From: DASVBE01 sp963770375
GTDB lineage: Bacteria; Actinomycetota; Actinomycetes; Streptosporangiales; Streptosporangiaceae
Direction of reading: 5' to 3'
Length of the DNA: 64,000 nt
NCBI GenBank assembly: GCA_963770375.1
Contig: CAVYPM010000001.1
Coordinates: forward strand, 1 to 64,000
In this document: piece after piece, positions 29,763 to 40,112 of the stretch
How the letters are laid out: every line of letters starts with the position of its first letter
Numbering within the stretch: position 1 is the stretch's first letter
Made by a program: the position numbers and the translations under genes
Notes under the pieces: model-generated
Seen by the model: only the letters and a program-made list of their open reading frames with translations
The model's database searches: none
What the model was told of the DNA's origin: nothing

Positions 29763-31974
29763 TCAGTCGCCCCGCTCACCCCCGGCGCCGGCCGGCACCG
29801 GAATCCCGGGCAGGCTGGCTGGCCCGGAGCCGTCGCCCTCCCGCAGGCCGTACTGGGCGTACAGGCGGCGCAGCGGCTTCGGCGCCCACCAGTTGAACCG
29901 GCCGAGCAGCCGCATGGTCGCCGGGACCAGCAGGATCCGCACGATCGTGGCGTCCACGATCAGCGCGACGATCATGCCGACGCCCATCAGCTTGATGAAC
30001 GTGATCCCGGAGGCGGAGAACGCGCCGATCACGATGACCAGCAGCAGCGCCGCACTGGTAATCACGCCGCCGGTCCGCTGCAGGCCGCTGGCCACGGCCG
30101 CGGTGTTGTCACCGGTGACGTCATAACGCTCACGAACCCGGGACAGCAGGAAAACTTCGTAATCCATGGAAAGCCCGAAGATGATCGCGAGCATCAGAAT
30201 CGGCATGGTCGGGTCGATCGTCCCCGTAGGCGTGAAGCCGAGCAGGCCCGACAGGTGGCCCTCCTGGAAGATCCAGACCACCACGCCGAACGTCGCGCCC
30301 AGCGACAGCACGTTGGCCAGGATCGCCTTGACCGGCAGGACCACCGAGCCGAAGGCCAGGAACAGCAGGACGAACGTGGCGAGCACGACGACCAGGGCCA
30401 TCCACGGAAGCACCGAGCCCAGGCTGGACAGCTCGTCGGTCAGCTGCGCGGTGGTCCCGCCGACGTAGGCCTGCGCGCCGGCCGGGGGCGCCGTAGCGCG
30501 AACATCGCCGACGATAGCGCGGGCCGCCGCGGACTCTGGATTAACGGTGTACGAAAGGTCGACGCGGGCCACATCCCCCTTGACTCCGGTCACGTGGGCG
30601 CCGGTGACCCCGCCGATTCCGCCGAGCCTGGTCACGTAGGAGGCCAGCGCGGCCTGGGTTCGACGGGCTGGTGGCCGGTCCCGGGAAGCGGAGCACGGCC
30701 TCGATGGGCTGGGTGACGTTGCCGGGGAAGTCCTTGTTCAGCGCCTCGGTGACGACCCGCGGGGCGGCCGCGGCGGGCAGCACGCGGGCGTCCGTGCCGC
30801 CCCAGCTGATGTGCAGGAACGGTGTGGCCAGCACGGCCAGGCCGGCCACGATGACGACCACGTAGACCACCGGGCGGCGCATCACGCTGCGGGCCAGCCG
30901 GTACCAGCCGCCGCTGGTCTCGTCGGCCAGCCGGGCCTCGGCGCGGCGCCGGGGGCGGATCCGCAGCGCGTTGACCTTCGGGCCGAGCACGGCCAGCAGC
31001 GCGGGCAGCAGGGTCAGCGCGGCGATCATGTCGACCAGGACGGTGGCCACGCCGCCGTAGCCCATCGAGCGCAGGAACGTCATCGGGAACAGCATCAGGC
31101 TGGCCAGCGCGATCGCCACGGTGACGCCGGAGACCGCGACCGTGCGGCCGGCCGTGGCCACGGTACGGGCCACCGCCTGCTCGGTGGAGTCGGTGCGGGT
31201 CAGCTCCTCGCGGAACCGGCCGACCATGAACAGCCCGTAGTCGATGGCCAGGCCCAGGCCGAGGATCGTGGTGATGTTGATCGAGTAGATGGACACCGGC
31301 GTGAACAGGGTCAGCGCGCGGAGCGCGGTGAACGAGCCCAGGATCGCGATGCCGCCGATGGCCAGCGGGAGGCTGGCCGCGGCCAGGCCGCCGAAGATGA
31401 TCAGCAGCAGGATCAGCAGGGCCGGCATGGAGAGGCCCTCGGCGCGGCCGATGTCCTTGGTGACCTGCTTGTTGATGGCGCCCTCGGACGGGATCTGGCC
31501 GCCCGCGTGCTCGGTCAGCCCGGGGGCGGACAGCTGGTTCTCGATCGAGTCAAAGGTCTTGATCTTGGCGGCGTCGTCGGCGCCGGCCAGCTGGAGCACG
31601 GCGTAGGTCTCGTGGCCGTCGGCGCTGACGAACTGCCGGGAGCCGGTGGACCAGAAGGTGGACGCGGAGGTCACCTTGCTGCCGGGGAGGGCGGCGAGGG
31701 TGCTGGTCACCGCGCTCTTGAAGGCCGGGTCGGTGACCGTGAGCCTGTCGCTGGAGTACAGCACGACCACGTCGCCCTGGTCGTGGCCGAACGTGGCCGA
31801 GGCCAGGTCGGCGGCCTGCTGGCTCTCGCTGTTGGGCGCGGTGAAGCCGCCGGCCGTCTGGAGTGAGCTGAAGACCTTGGTCCCCCACAGCCCGGCGAAG
31901 GCCACCACGGCCACCGACAGGATGAGGACCAGGCGGCGGTGACGGTAGATGACCCGTCCCCATGCCTCGAACAT
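29763..31974 (-). CDS. MMPL/RND-family membrane transporter, one frameshift
   Basis: About 737 residues from ATG at 31972-31974 (MFEAWGRVIYRHRRLVLIL) after GGAGG. Two repeats of six membrane spans, each preceded by a large extracellular loop: repeat 1 has ALLILLLIIFGGLAAASLPL and GLGLAIDYGLFMVGRFREEL, repeat 2 has MLAIIFGLSMDYEVFLLSRV. These Asp-Tyr motifs are the proton relay of MmpL pumps. The reading frame changes near 30650, between RFPGPATSPSN and AALASYVTRLGGIGG; the span is one base over a multiple of three. Substrates of the family are lipids or drugs. It is divergent from a TetR gene across a 157-base region with repeated motifs, so it is probably repressed by it. Confidence 0.87.
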
Positions 31975-32014
31975 GGCAGCCTCCGCAGCTAGGATGTTAT
32001 AGATCTTCACGTTG

Positions 32015-32063
32015 GTAAACGCTGTAAACCGTTACATGTGTTAACCTCGCATACAGTGTTAAC
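32015..32063. promoter_or_regulatory. Candidate operator/promoter region between MMPL and TetR
   Basis: Direct repeats GTAAAC (32015-32020 and 32024-32029) and two copies of the self-complementary hexamer in GTGTTAAC (32038-32045, 32056-32063) lie in an AT-rich strip between two divergent genes. These are good sites for the adjacent TetR protein. Confidence 0.5.
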
Positions 32064-32069
32064 TGTTGT

Positions 32070-32111
32070 CAAGCTGGCGCAGCCAAGCTGGCGCAGCCAA
32101 GCTGGAGCAGC
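32070..32111 (+). repeat. 14-bp tandem repeat in the TetR leader
   Basis: CAAGCTGGCGCAGC twice (32070-32083, 32084-32097), then CAAGCTGGAGCAGC (32098-32111) and a partial fourth copy, just before the GGAGGAGG ribosome binding site of the TetR gene. Confidence 0.85.
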
Positions 32112-32131
32112 CCGAGCTGGAGGAGGTAGCG

Positions 32132-32911
32132 GTGTCAGGTCCCATCGAGGCCGGGGTGCTGCCGGCCACGGGCGCCCAGTCGGCCAGCCGGCGTGACCGG
32201 GTGCGGGCCGCGACCGCCCAGGAGATCAAGCAGACCGCCCGGCGGCTGCTGGTCGACCAGGGCACCGAGGCGGTGACCCTGCGCGCGATCGCCCGTGAGA
32301 TCGGCATGACCGCGCCCGCGCTGTACCGCTACTTCGGCAGCCACGAGGAGCTGCTGCGCAGCGTGGTCGGCGACATCTTCACGGAGCTGGCCGATGACCT
32401 GCACACGGCGATCAGGGCCGTGTCCGCGCGCGGCGGAACGGTGGTGGAGAAGCTCGTCGCGGCGTGCCGTGAGTTCCGCCAGTGGGGCCTGACCCACAAG
32501 CCGGAGTTCGGGCTTGTCTTCGGGACTCCCATCGCCGGGATCGAGATCGACCACGACGACTTCACCGAGGAGTGCGGCCGCCGGTTCGGCGGGACGTTCC
32601 TGGCGCTGTTCCTCGAGCTGTGGCAGCGGGCCCCGTTCCCGGTGCCGGCCGAGGACGAGATCGACCCGGTCCTGCTGGCGCAGCTGCTGCACTACCGCAG
32701 TGTGATCGGCAACGATATCCCCGGCATCTCGGCGATGCCGGCCGGCGGGATGCTCACGTTCCTGCGCTGCTGGGTCCGCCTGTACGGCGCGGTCGCCCTG
32801 GAGATCCTCGGCCACATGCGGTTCGCCCTGGAGGACAGCTCCCCTATGTTCGAGCTAACGCTCATCGAACTGGCCGAGCTGATCGGCCAGAATTACTCCC
32901 CCCAGCGCTAA
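32132..32911 (+). CDS. TetR-family repressor
   Basis: 259 residues from GTG at 32132, chosen for the GGAGGAGGTAGCG upstream; the open frame extends further but through the 14-bp repeat. The helix-turn-helix is TLRAIAREIGMTAPALYRYF (about residues 48-67). The C-terminal ligand domain (EFGLVFGTPIAGIEI, PSMFELTLIELAELI-like end) belongs to the TetR_C WHG-type group. It is divergent from the MMPL transporter and presumably controls it. The NYN gene follows 52 bases later on the same strand. Confidence 0.87.
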   Translation: MSGPIEAGVLPATGAQSASRRDRVRAATAQEIKQTARRLLVDQGTEAVTLRAIAREIGMTAPALYRYFGSHEELLRSVVGDIFTELADDLHTAIRAVSARGGTVVEKLVAACREFRQWGLTHKPEFGLVFGTPIAGIEIDHDDFTEECGRRFGGTFLALFLELWQRAPFPVPAEDEIDPVLLAQLLHYRSVIGNDIPGISAMPAGGMLTFLRCWVRLYGAVALEILGHMRFALEDSSPMFELTLIELAELIGQNYSPQR

Positions 32912-32963
32912 CCTGGTTCCCCGGCCCAGCGGGTGGCCTGCTGGGCCTGACGGAAGGCGGCTG

Positions 32964-33821
32964 ATGCCGGTGGCCGGGCCAGTGAACGGGTCCAACGTGG
33001 GTGATCAGGTCGCGGTCTTCATCGACCTGGAGAACCTGGCTATCGGGGCCGGGGAGGTCATGCCCGGGCAGGCCGACACGATCCCGTACAAGGCGCTTGA
33101 GCTGCTGTGCCGCGACTACGGGAACACCTCGATCCGCCGGGCGTACGCGGACTGGTCGCGGCCCGAGTTCGCCAAGCACCAGTTCAACCTGGCGCAGAAC
33201 GGGATCACGCTGATCCAGGTGACCAGGTACGGCGCCCAGCAGAAGAACGCCGCCGACATCCTGATGGCGGTCGACGCCATGGAAGTGCTCATCACCCATC
33301 CGGACGTGGGCACGTTCATGCTGGTCGCCGGCGACGGCGACTACTCCCCGCTGGTGCAGCGGCTGCGCGAGTTCGGCAAGCGGGTCGTGGGCGTCGGCAC
33401 CAAGGCGTCGGCCAGCGCCCGGCTGGTCGCGGTCTGCTCGGAGTACAAGTACTGGGGCACGATCGTCGCCGCGGTGAACCCCGAGGTCCGCGCCGAGGTC
33501 GACGCCAAGTTCCCGATCAGCAACGTCGAGCGCCTGGTCAAGGAGGCGATGGAGGAGTCTCCGGACGCCTCGGCCACCGGTTCCTGGCTGAAGAGCAAGA
33601 TGCTCGCCCTGGACCCGTCGTTCGACGAGCACAACTACAACGCCAAGAGCTTCCGCGCGCTGCTGTCCCGCCTGCCTGAGCTGGTCGAGGTGAAGAAGGA
33701 CCGGTCCTCCCCCGACATGCGGGTCACGCTGGTCACGGCCAAGGCGGCCGCGGCCCCCAAGAAGACCGCGGCCCGGTCCAGGAAACCCAGAACTCCTGCC
33801 CCCGGTGGGAGTAACTCCTGA
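32964..33821 (+). CDS. NYN-domain nuclease with C-terminal LOTUS/OST-HTH domain
   Basis: 285 residues. The NYN (PIN-like) fold starts VAVFIDLENLAIG (first Asp), continues KNAADILMAVDAMEVL (second acidic pair) and FMLVAGDGDYSPLVQRLREF (third), the metal site of LabA/MARF1-type RNases. Residues about 185-250 (NVERLVKEAMEES, GSWLKSKMLALDPSF, YNAKSFRALLSRLPELVEV) fit an OST-HTH/LOTUS RNA-binding winged helix. The tail is Lys/Arg/Ala rich. A cytoplasmic RNA-processing enzyme is the best reading; its target is unknown. All catalytic acids appear intact. Confidence 0.87.
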   Translation: MPVAGPVNGSNVGDQVAVFIDLENLAIGAGEVMPGQADTIPYKALELLCRDYGNTSIRRAYADWSRPEFAKHQFNLAQNGITLIQVTRYGAQQKNAADILMAVDAMEVLITHPDVGTFMLVAGDGDYSPLVQRLREFGKRVVGVGTKASASARLVAVCSEYKYWGTIVAAVNPEVRAEVDAKFPISNVERLVKEAMEESPDASATGSWLKSKMLALDPSFDEHNYNAKSFRALLSRLPELVEVKKDRSSPDMRVTLVTAKAAAAPKKTAARSRKPRTPAPGGSNS

Positions 33822-33833
33822 TCCACGGGAGTT
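33813..33833 (+). terminator. Weak hairpin overlapping the NYN stop
   Basis: AACTCC (33813-33818) pairs with GGAGTT (33828-33833) around a 9-base loop containing the stop codon (33819-33821). A further GGGAGT precedes it, so alternative foldings are possible. Confidence 0.35.
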
Positions 33834-34068
33834 GGGTGTGAGTTGTGCGTGCGGTGCAGGTCTCCCGTCAGCGCGGTCCTCGGCCAGCTCGGGCCGGTCG
33901 GCTCAGCCCGCGCATCGCCGAGCGCTACCCTGCTCGGCCGCGCGGCCGAGGCGCACACCCGCCTGGCCAGCCGGAGCGTCGCCGGCAAGATCCTCCTGCA
34001 GGCCGGGTCAGATGGGGTAGGAGTTAGCGGGCAAGACTGGGCGGTCGAGCGAGAAGTGGGCGGCGCCA

Positions 34069-35481
34069 ATGGCTGAGCACAGCTACGACCTGGTGGTGGT
34101 CGGCGCGGGCAGCGGGAACATGCTGCCCGATTCGGTCCTGGCCGGGCGGCGGGTTGCGGTGGTCGAGGCCGGGCTGTTCGGCGGGACCTGCCTGAACCGG
34201 GGCTGCATCCCGTCGAAGATGCTGGTCTACACCGCCGACGTGGCGCAGACGATCAGGGACGCGGCCGCGTTCGGCATCGACGCCTCGCTGGGCAAGGCCG
34301 ACTGGCACGCCATCAGGGACCGGGTGTTCGGCCATATCGACACGGTCCCCGGCAAGGCCGTGGACTACCGGCGGCGCAGCGGGGTCGACGTGTACACGGG
34401 GCAGGCCCGGTTCACCGGGCCGAACGAACTGCGGGTCGGCGAGGATACGCTGCGCGCCCGCAACATCGTGCTGGCCACCGGCTCCCGGCCGAAGATCCCC
34501 GACCTGCCGGGCCTGGCCGACGTCCCCTATCTGACCTCGGACAACGTGATGCGGCTGCCCGAGCTGCCGGGCTCCATGGCGATCCTCGGCGGCGGGTTCA
34601 TCGCCGCCGAGATGGGCCATGTCTTCAGCTCGCTGGGCAGCAAGATCACGGTGATCGAGCGCGGCCCGGCCATGCTCAGCCGGCACGACACCGACATCAG
34701 CAAGGCGTTCACCACCGCCTTCGGCCAGCAGGTCGACCTGCGGCTGAACACCACCGTGCAGCGGGTCGACGCCACCGCGGACGGGGTCCGGCTCAGCCTG
34801 CTCACCCCGGACGGCCCGGCCGAAGTGACCGCGGCGAAGCTGCTGGTGGCCATCGGCCGCCGGCCGAACAGCGACCTCCTCAACCTGCCCGCGGCCGGGA
34901 TCAGCACCGACGAGCACGGGCACGTGCGGACCGACCACCGGCTGCGGACCATGGTGCCCGGCGTGTGGGCGCTCGGCGACCTGGCCAACCATTTCCAGCT
35001 CAAGCACATGGCCAACGCCGAGGCCCGGGTGGTGTGGCACAACATCGTCCACCCGGACCAGCCGCGCGAGGCCCGCTTCCCGGTGGTGCCCGTGGCGGTG
35101 TTCGCCGACCCGCAGGTCGCCTCGGCCGGCGCCACCGAGCAGGAACTGATCGCCAGCGGCCGCCCGTACCTGGCCGCCACCCGGCGGTACGGCAGCACTG
35201 CCTACGGCTGGGCGCTGCAGGACACCACCAGCTTCGTCAAGGTCCTGGCCGACCCGGAGACCCGGCTGCTGCTCGGCGCGCACCTGATCGGCCCGCAGGC
35301 CTCGATCCTGGTCCAGCCCCTGGTCCAGGCCATGTGCCTGGGCAGCACGATCGACGACGTGGCAACCGGCGTCCTCTATATCCACCCGGCGCTCACCGAG
35401 GTCGTCGAGCAGGCCCTCCTCGGCCTGGGCGTCGAGGACGACACCGCCATGCCCGTCCATATCAAGGCCGCAGAGGACTAA
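34069..35481 (+). CDS. mtr: Mycothione reductase
   Basis: 470 residues. Flavoprotein disulphide reductase: FAD site LVVVGAGSGN, redox pair in FGGTCLNRGCIPSKM, NAD(P) site AILGGGFIAAEMGHVF, FAD site 2 VWALGDLAN, and the C-terminal YIHPALTEVVEQALLGL with the catalytic His-Glu. The GAGSGN plus FGGTCLNRGCIPSKM form and the ending match mycothione reductases, which regenerate mycothiol from its disulphide with NADPH; dihydrolipoamide dehydrogenase is the main alternative. Mca, also of mycothiol metabolism, lies 6 kb away, which supports this. Confidence 0.87.
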   Translation: MAEHSYDLVVVGAGSGNMLPDSVLAGRRVAVVEAGLFGGTCLNRGCIPSKMLVYTADVAQTIRDAAAFGIDASLGKADWHAIRDRVFGHIDTVPGKAVDYRRRSGVDVYTGQARFTGPNELRVGEDTLRARNIVLATGSRPKIPDLPGLADVPYLTSDNVMRLPELPGSMAILGGGFIAAEMGHVFSSLGSKITVIERGPAMLSRHDTDISKAFTTAFGQQVDLRLNTTVQRVDATADGVRLSLLTPDGPAEVTAAKLLVAIGRRPNSDLLNLPAAGISTDEHGHVRTDHRLRTMVPGVWALGDLANHFQLKHMANAEARVVWHNIVHPDQPREARFPVVPVAVFADPQVASAGATEQELIASGRPYLAATRRYGSTAYGWALQDTTSFVKVLADPETRLLLGAHLIGPQASILVQPLVQAMCLGSTIDDVATGVLYIHPALTEVVEQALLGLGVEDDTAMPVHIKAAED

Positions 35482-35538
35482 CGCCGCGCATGATGAGGCT
35501 GAAGGCCGGCGGCACCGCGCAGGCCCATCGGGGACTGC

Positions 35539-36459
35539 CTAGGGTGAGTCGGGTTGCAGATCCTCGTCCTGGCCGGCGAAGCGCAGGTAGGCGGGCTGCA
35601 GTAGCGCCGCCAGGTCCTGGCCGCGGACCAGCACGTCCGGCGGCTCGAAGGCGCGCAGCAGCAGCCCCGGCGGCGCCGCCGGGGCCGGCGGCAGCGCCCG
35701 CAGCCGTGCCGGGCTCAGCCCCGCCGACCAGAAACCGCCCAGCACCTCGGCCAGCGGCGGGTCCGCCGGCTCGGCCACCGCCGCCGCCAGGCCCGCGCCC
35801 GGAGCCTCGCCCGCCGCGGCCCCCGTCCCCTGGCCGCGCAGGGCGGTGAGCAGTTCCTCGCGCCCCTTCCCGCGCCAGGCCAGCACGTCGAACGGGTCGT
35901 CGTCGAACCGCTCGGCCAGCACGTAGCAGACCGCGGCCAGGTGCTTGCACGGCACTTCCCAGTCCGGGCACGAGCAGGACATCTCCAGGTCACGCCAGCC
36001 GCGCGGGAACAGCGGCGTCCCGCACCCGGCAAACACCTCCTCGATCTCGGCCGGCATCTCCCCGGCCAGCAGCCGCGCGCGGAACACGGCCTGCTCCCCC
36101 AGCGCCCCGATCACCCGCTGCCACTGCGCAGTGGTCAGCGGCAGGACCTGGATGCGGACGTGATACGGCTTCTCCCGGGAGCCCTGCACGCTGGCGTCGA
36201 CGTAGCCGGACCGCACGGTCAGCCACAGCACCTGGCCGCGCCGGGCGTAGTTGCGGCCCCGGGACAGCCGCCCGGTCGTGCAGAACGATTCCAGCACGTC
36301 GATGAACCGCCGCGACCACCAGCGCTCGCCGATCGAGCCGCGCTTGCTGCGCGCCTGGATGCCGCCGGTGACCGGGCGCGGCCGCGACGGCTCCGGCCAG
36401 CCGCCCGGCGGCCACCGGCCACCGGGCTGCGACCGGCTACCGCTGGCTGGGCGGCTCAC
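35539..36459 (-). CDS. SWIM zinc-finger protein coupled to a SNF2 helicase
   Basis: 306 residues. The SWIM motif CSCPDWEVPCKH (CxC-x7-CxH) lies near residue 155 inside the segment FPRGWRDLEMSCSCPDW, VPCKHLAAVCYVLAERFDDD. The N-terminus (RWWSRRFIDVLESFCTTGRLSRGRNYARRGQV) is the region typical of SWIM proteins paired with SNF2 ATPases. The GTG start (36457-36459) overlaps the TGA of the upstream SNF2 gene (36456-36458), so translation is coupled. It probably acts as a DNA- or protein-binding subunit of that ATPase. The C-terminal half is Ala/Pro-rich and not recognised. Confidence 0.87.
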   Translation of the reverse strand: MSRPASGSRSQPGGRWPPGGWPEPSRPRPVTGGIQARSKRGSIGERWWSRRFIDVLESFCTTGRLSRGRNYARRGQVLWLTVRSGYVDASVQGSREKPYHVRIQVLPLTTAQWQRVIGALGEQAVFRARLLAGEMPAEIEEVFAGCGTPLFPRGWRDLEMSCSCPDWEVPCKHLAAVCYVLAERFDDDPFDVLAWRGKGREELLTALRGQGTGAAAGEAPGAGLAAAVAEPADPPLAEVLGGFWSAGLSPARLRALPPAPAAPPGLLLRAFEPPDVLVRGQDLAALLQPAYLRFAGQDEDLQPDSP

Positions 36460-39400
36460 GCGGACACCGCTTCCGGCCCGAGGGCGACGACCTTTCGCAG
36501 GTCAGCGACGGACAGCTCGGTCAGCCAGCTTTCCCCGGTGCCGACGATGCGCTCCGCGAGGGCCTTCTTCTCCTCGATCATCGCGTCGATCTTCTCCTCG
36601 ACCGTGCCGACGCAGACGAACTTGCGGACCTGCACGTTGCGGCGCTGGCCGATGCGGAAGGCCCGGTCGGTGGCCTGGTCCTCCACGGCCGGGTTCCACC
36701 ACCGGTCGACGTGGATCACGTGGTTGGCGGCGGTCAGATTCAGGCCCGTGCCGCCTGCCTTCAGCGACAAGAGGAACACCGCAGGCTGCGTACTCCGGGA
36801 AAAACGATCAACCATCGTGTCGCGCTGCTTCTTGGGAGTGCCCCCGTGCAGCCAGAACACGGGGCAGCCCAGCCGGGCGGCCAGGTGCGGCTGCAGCATC
36901 CGGCCGAACTCGGCGTACTGCGTGAAGCACAGCGCCTTCTCGCCGCCGGCCACCACCTCGTCGCAGATCTCCTCCAGCCGCGCCAGCTTGCCGGACCGGC
37001 CCGGCAGCCGGGAGCCGTCGCCGAGCAGGTGCGCCGGGTGGTTGCAGACCTGCTTGAGCTTGGCCATCGTGGCCAGCACCAGCCCGCGCCGCTCGATACC
37101 CTCGGCGGCCTCGATCCTGGCCAGCATGTCGGTGACCGTGGCCTGGTACAGGGACGCCTGCTCGGGCGTCAGGTTGCACCAGACCTTCATCTCCAGTTTG
37201 TCCGGCAGGTCGGCGATGATCGACCGGTCGGTCTTGAGCCGGCGGAGGATGAACGGGCCGGTGACCAGCTTGAGCCGCTCCGTGGCAGCTTCGTCGCCGT
37301 TTCTTTCGATCGGCACTGAGTATTTTTTACGGAATTTCTCCGCGGGCCCCAGCAGCCCCGGGCTGGTGAATTCCATGATCGACCACAGGTCCGCGAGCCG
37401 GTTCTCGACGGGGGTCCCGGTCAGCGCGATCCTGCTGACCGCGGGCAGGCTGCGGACCGCCTGCGCCTGGCGGGTCGCCGCGTTCTTGATGTTCTGCGCC
37501 TCGTCGCAGATCACCCGGTGCCAGGTGACCTGGCGGAGCGCTTCGCGGTCCCGGGTCGCGACCCCGTAGCTGGTGATCACCAGGTCGGCGGCGGCGACCG
37601 CGGCACTGAGCTCCTCGCCGGTGAGCCGGCCGGCGCCGTGGTGGGTGTGCACGCCCAGCTGCGGGGTGAACTGAGCCGCCTCACGTTCCCAGTTGCCCAC
37701 CACCGACATCGGGCAGATCAGCAGCGACGGCCCGGGCCCGGGGAGGTCGTCGCTGCCCGGTCGGGCGGCATGGTCGTCCTGCTCCCTGGCCAGCAGCGCG
37801 AGCAGCTGGATGGTCTTGCCCAGGCCCATGTCGTCGGCCAGCACGCCGCCCAGGCCCAGGCGGCCGAGGAAGGACAGCCAGGCCAGGCCGCGTTCCTGGT
37901 ACGGCCGCAGCTGCCCGCGGAACGAGTCCGGGGTGCGGGCCGGTTCCAGCCGCTGCCCGTCCCGGCTGGCCAGCAGGTCGCCGAGCCACCCGTCGGCGCT
38001 GATGCCGGTCACCGGCAGGTCGTCGCCGGTTCCGTGCAGCCCGGCCGACAGCAGGTCACCGGCCCGCATCTGGCCGGCCTGCGCGCCGCGCTGTTCCATG
38101 AACCGGACGGCGGCCTTGAGCTGGTCCTGGGTCAGCTCGACCCACTGGCCGCGCAGCCTTACCAGCGGGACCTTGAGCCGGGCCAGCTCCTCGAGCTCAG
38201 CCGGGTCGAGCGGGACGTCGCCGAGAGCCAGCTCGTAGCGGAAGCTGATCATGTCGGCCAGGCCGAACATGGGCTTGCCGGTGGCGGTGCTGCCCGGCGC
38301 GGCCGGGGTCGAGCGGGCGCTGATCCGCAGGCCGAGGCGCCGCTGCCGGGCCCAGTCCGGGAGCAGGACGCCGAACCCGGCGCCGGACAGCAGCGGCCCG
38401 GCCTCGCGGACGAACTTCCACGCCCCGGCGGTGTCCAGGCTGACCGCGGCGGGCGCGGCGGTGCGCAGTTCGGCGTCCAGCTCGGGGAACAGCCGGGACG
38501 CCCGGCCGAGCCCGGTGAGGAGCTCTTCCTCGGGGTAACCGATCCCGGGTCCGCGGCTGCCCGGCCCGCCACCCCAGCCGCTCACCGCCCCGTCCCAGAT
38601 ATCGGAGGCAGGAAGCACGAGACTCGGATCATCAGCCGACTGCAGGGCAAACTCCACCGCCCAGTCCCGCGATCCAGCTCCACCAACCGCGCTGACCTCA
38701 TCGGCCCCGGCGACCGCACCAGCCCTGGTTGCCACGCTCGGCTCGGCGGTTGGGACAGCCGACTCGCCTGGCTCGGCCGTGTCGGGAGGCGCTGCCGGGC
38801 TCCCCGCTCCAGCACCAGTCACGCCAGAAACATCGGCGACCTCATCAGACCCAGTGGTCCCAGCGGACCCGCTGGCCGCGCCGGTCTCGGGCTCGTCGAG
38901 GGGCGGCTCGATCAGGCGGAAGCAGGTACGCACCGGCCCCGGCGGGACCTGCGCCGCGGCATGCCACGCCGCCAGGTCCGCCGCCAGAACCGCGGCCTCG
39001 TCCTCGTCCGCAGGCCCGCTCACCTCGAACACCGGGTCGGTGCTGGTCAGCGCGGCCGCCCAGCGCTCGGTCACGCTGACCTTCGCGGGCCGCCGTCCGC
39101 GCCGCGGCGGCAGCAGGTCAATTGCCGGATCGGTGGCCAGGCTGGCCCGGGCGGCCGCGTCGGTGAGCGCGTCGAGCAGGCTGGCGAGCACCGCGGCGCC
39201 CGGCTCACCCGCCTCGCTGGTGGCCCGGCACACCGGCGGCATGGCCTGAGCCAGTTCCCTGACCCGCTGCGCATCGGCGCCCGACACCACAGGCCGCCAC
39301 CGAGCCGCATAGCTCCCAGGAGCAGCTTCCGGCGCGCCGCGAGCCTGGTCAGGGCGGGCAGCAGACGGCCGCGGGCGGCTAGGTCAGCCGCCAGCGCGGC

Positions 39401-39939
39401 GCACGCGGCCAGGTAGGGCACCGACTGGCCGAAGATCACCTCGTCGGGCGTGTCCCCGCTGTCGGTCAGCTCGCCGTCCGGCCCGATCGGGAGCAGGGCA
39501 TCGTCGGACCCGGCCCCGGCAAGGCGGCCGGCCGCAGCGTAGTCGCCGAGGCCGGCGAGCAGCGGCAGCGCGGCCGGCACCGGGAAGCTGAGCACAGGAA
39601 CCCGCCAGGCACGCAAGACCACCCGGCCGCCGCCACGAACCGCAGCCAGCCAGGTTCCCTCGCCGGGCGCGGCGGCCAGCTCAGGCGACGCCTGCGGCGT
39701 GGCCGTGGTGCCGGGCAGCCACAGAACCAGCTCGCCTTCCGCGCCCGACCAGGCCAGCTCGGCAGCCTCGCCAGGCAGGCCAGCCAGCGCCGCGGCGAGC
39801 GCCGCCGGGCTGGCCGCACCCAGGTGCGGCCGTGCCTCCGCCGGCCGGGCCGGCCAACCGGGACCGGGGCGGGCCGGGTAGCGTCCTCGGCCCACAGCAG
39901 CAGGGCGCCATCCGCCCAGATGCCGTGGATCGCCAGCAT
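36456..39939 (-). CDS. SNF2/Rad54-like DEAD/DEAH ATPase (HepA type), two frameshifts
   Basis: Reconstructed from ATG at 39937-39939 (MLAIHGIWADGALLLWAED). Frame changes near 39855 (into ARPAEARPHLGAASPAALAA) and near 39275 (from RKLLLGAMRLGG into VVSGADAQRVRELAQ); the span leaves one base over. The N-terminal domain is bacterial SNF2-specific. The ATPase core shows LADDMGLGKTIQLLALL, LLICPMSVVGNWERE, CDEAQNIKN and ALTGTPVENRLADLWSI; the second lobe shows LSLKAGGTGLNLTAANHVIH, VDRWWNPAVEDQATDRAFRI and GQ. A GC-rich low-complexity insert (about 38580-38900) interrupts the N-terminal part. These proteins are double-stranded DNA translocases; the coupled SWIM gene suggests a complex. Confidence 0.87.
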
Positions 39940-40112
39940 GCCCCGTGTCTCCGTGTGTGCCGTCCGGCCGTGTGCTGCACGGCGCTATTCCGCCTGCCGT
40001 GCCGGCCAGATCGCGCTAGCCGACTGAGAGCACGCTAGCAACGCCGGCCGACGGTTAGGATCCGCCCCGTATCCCGGCCGCCAGCACACCCAAATCCGGG
40101 CCCCGGCAGGCG

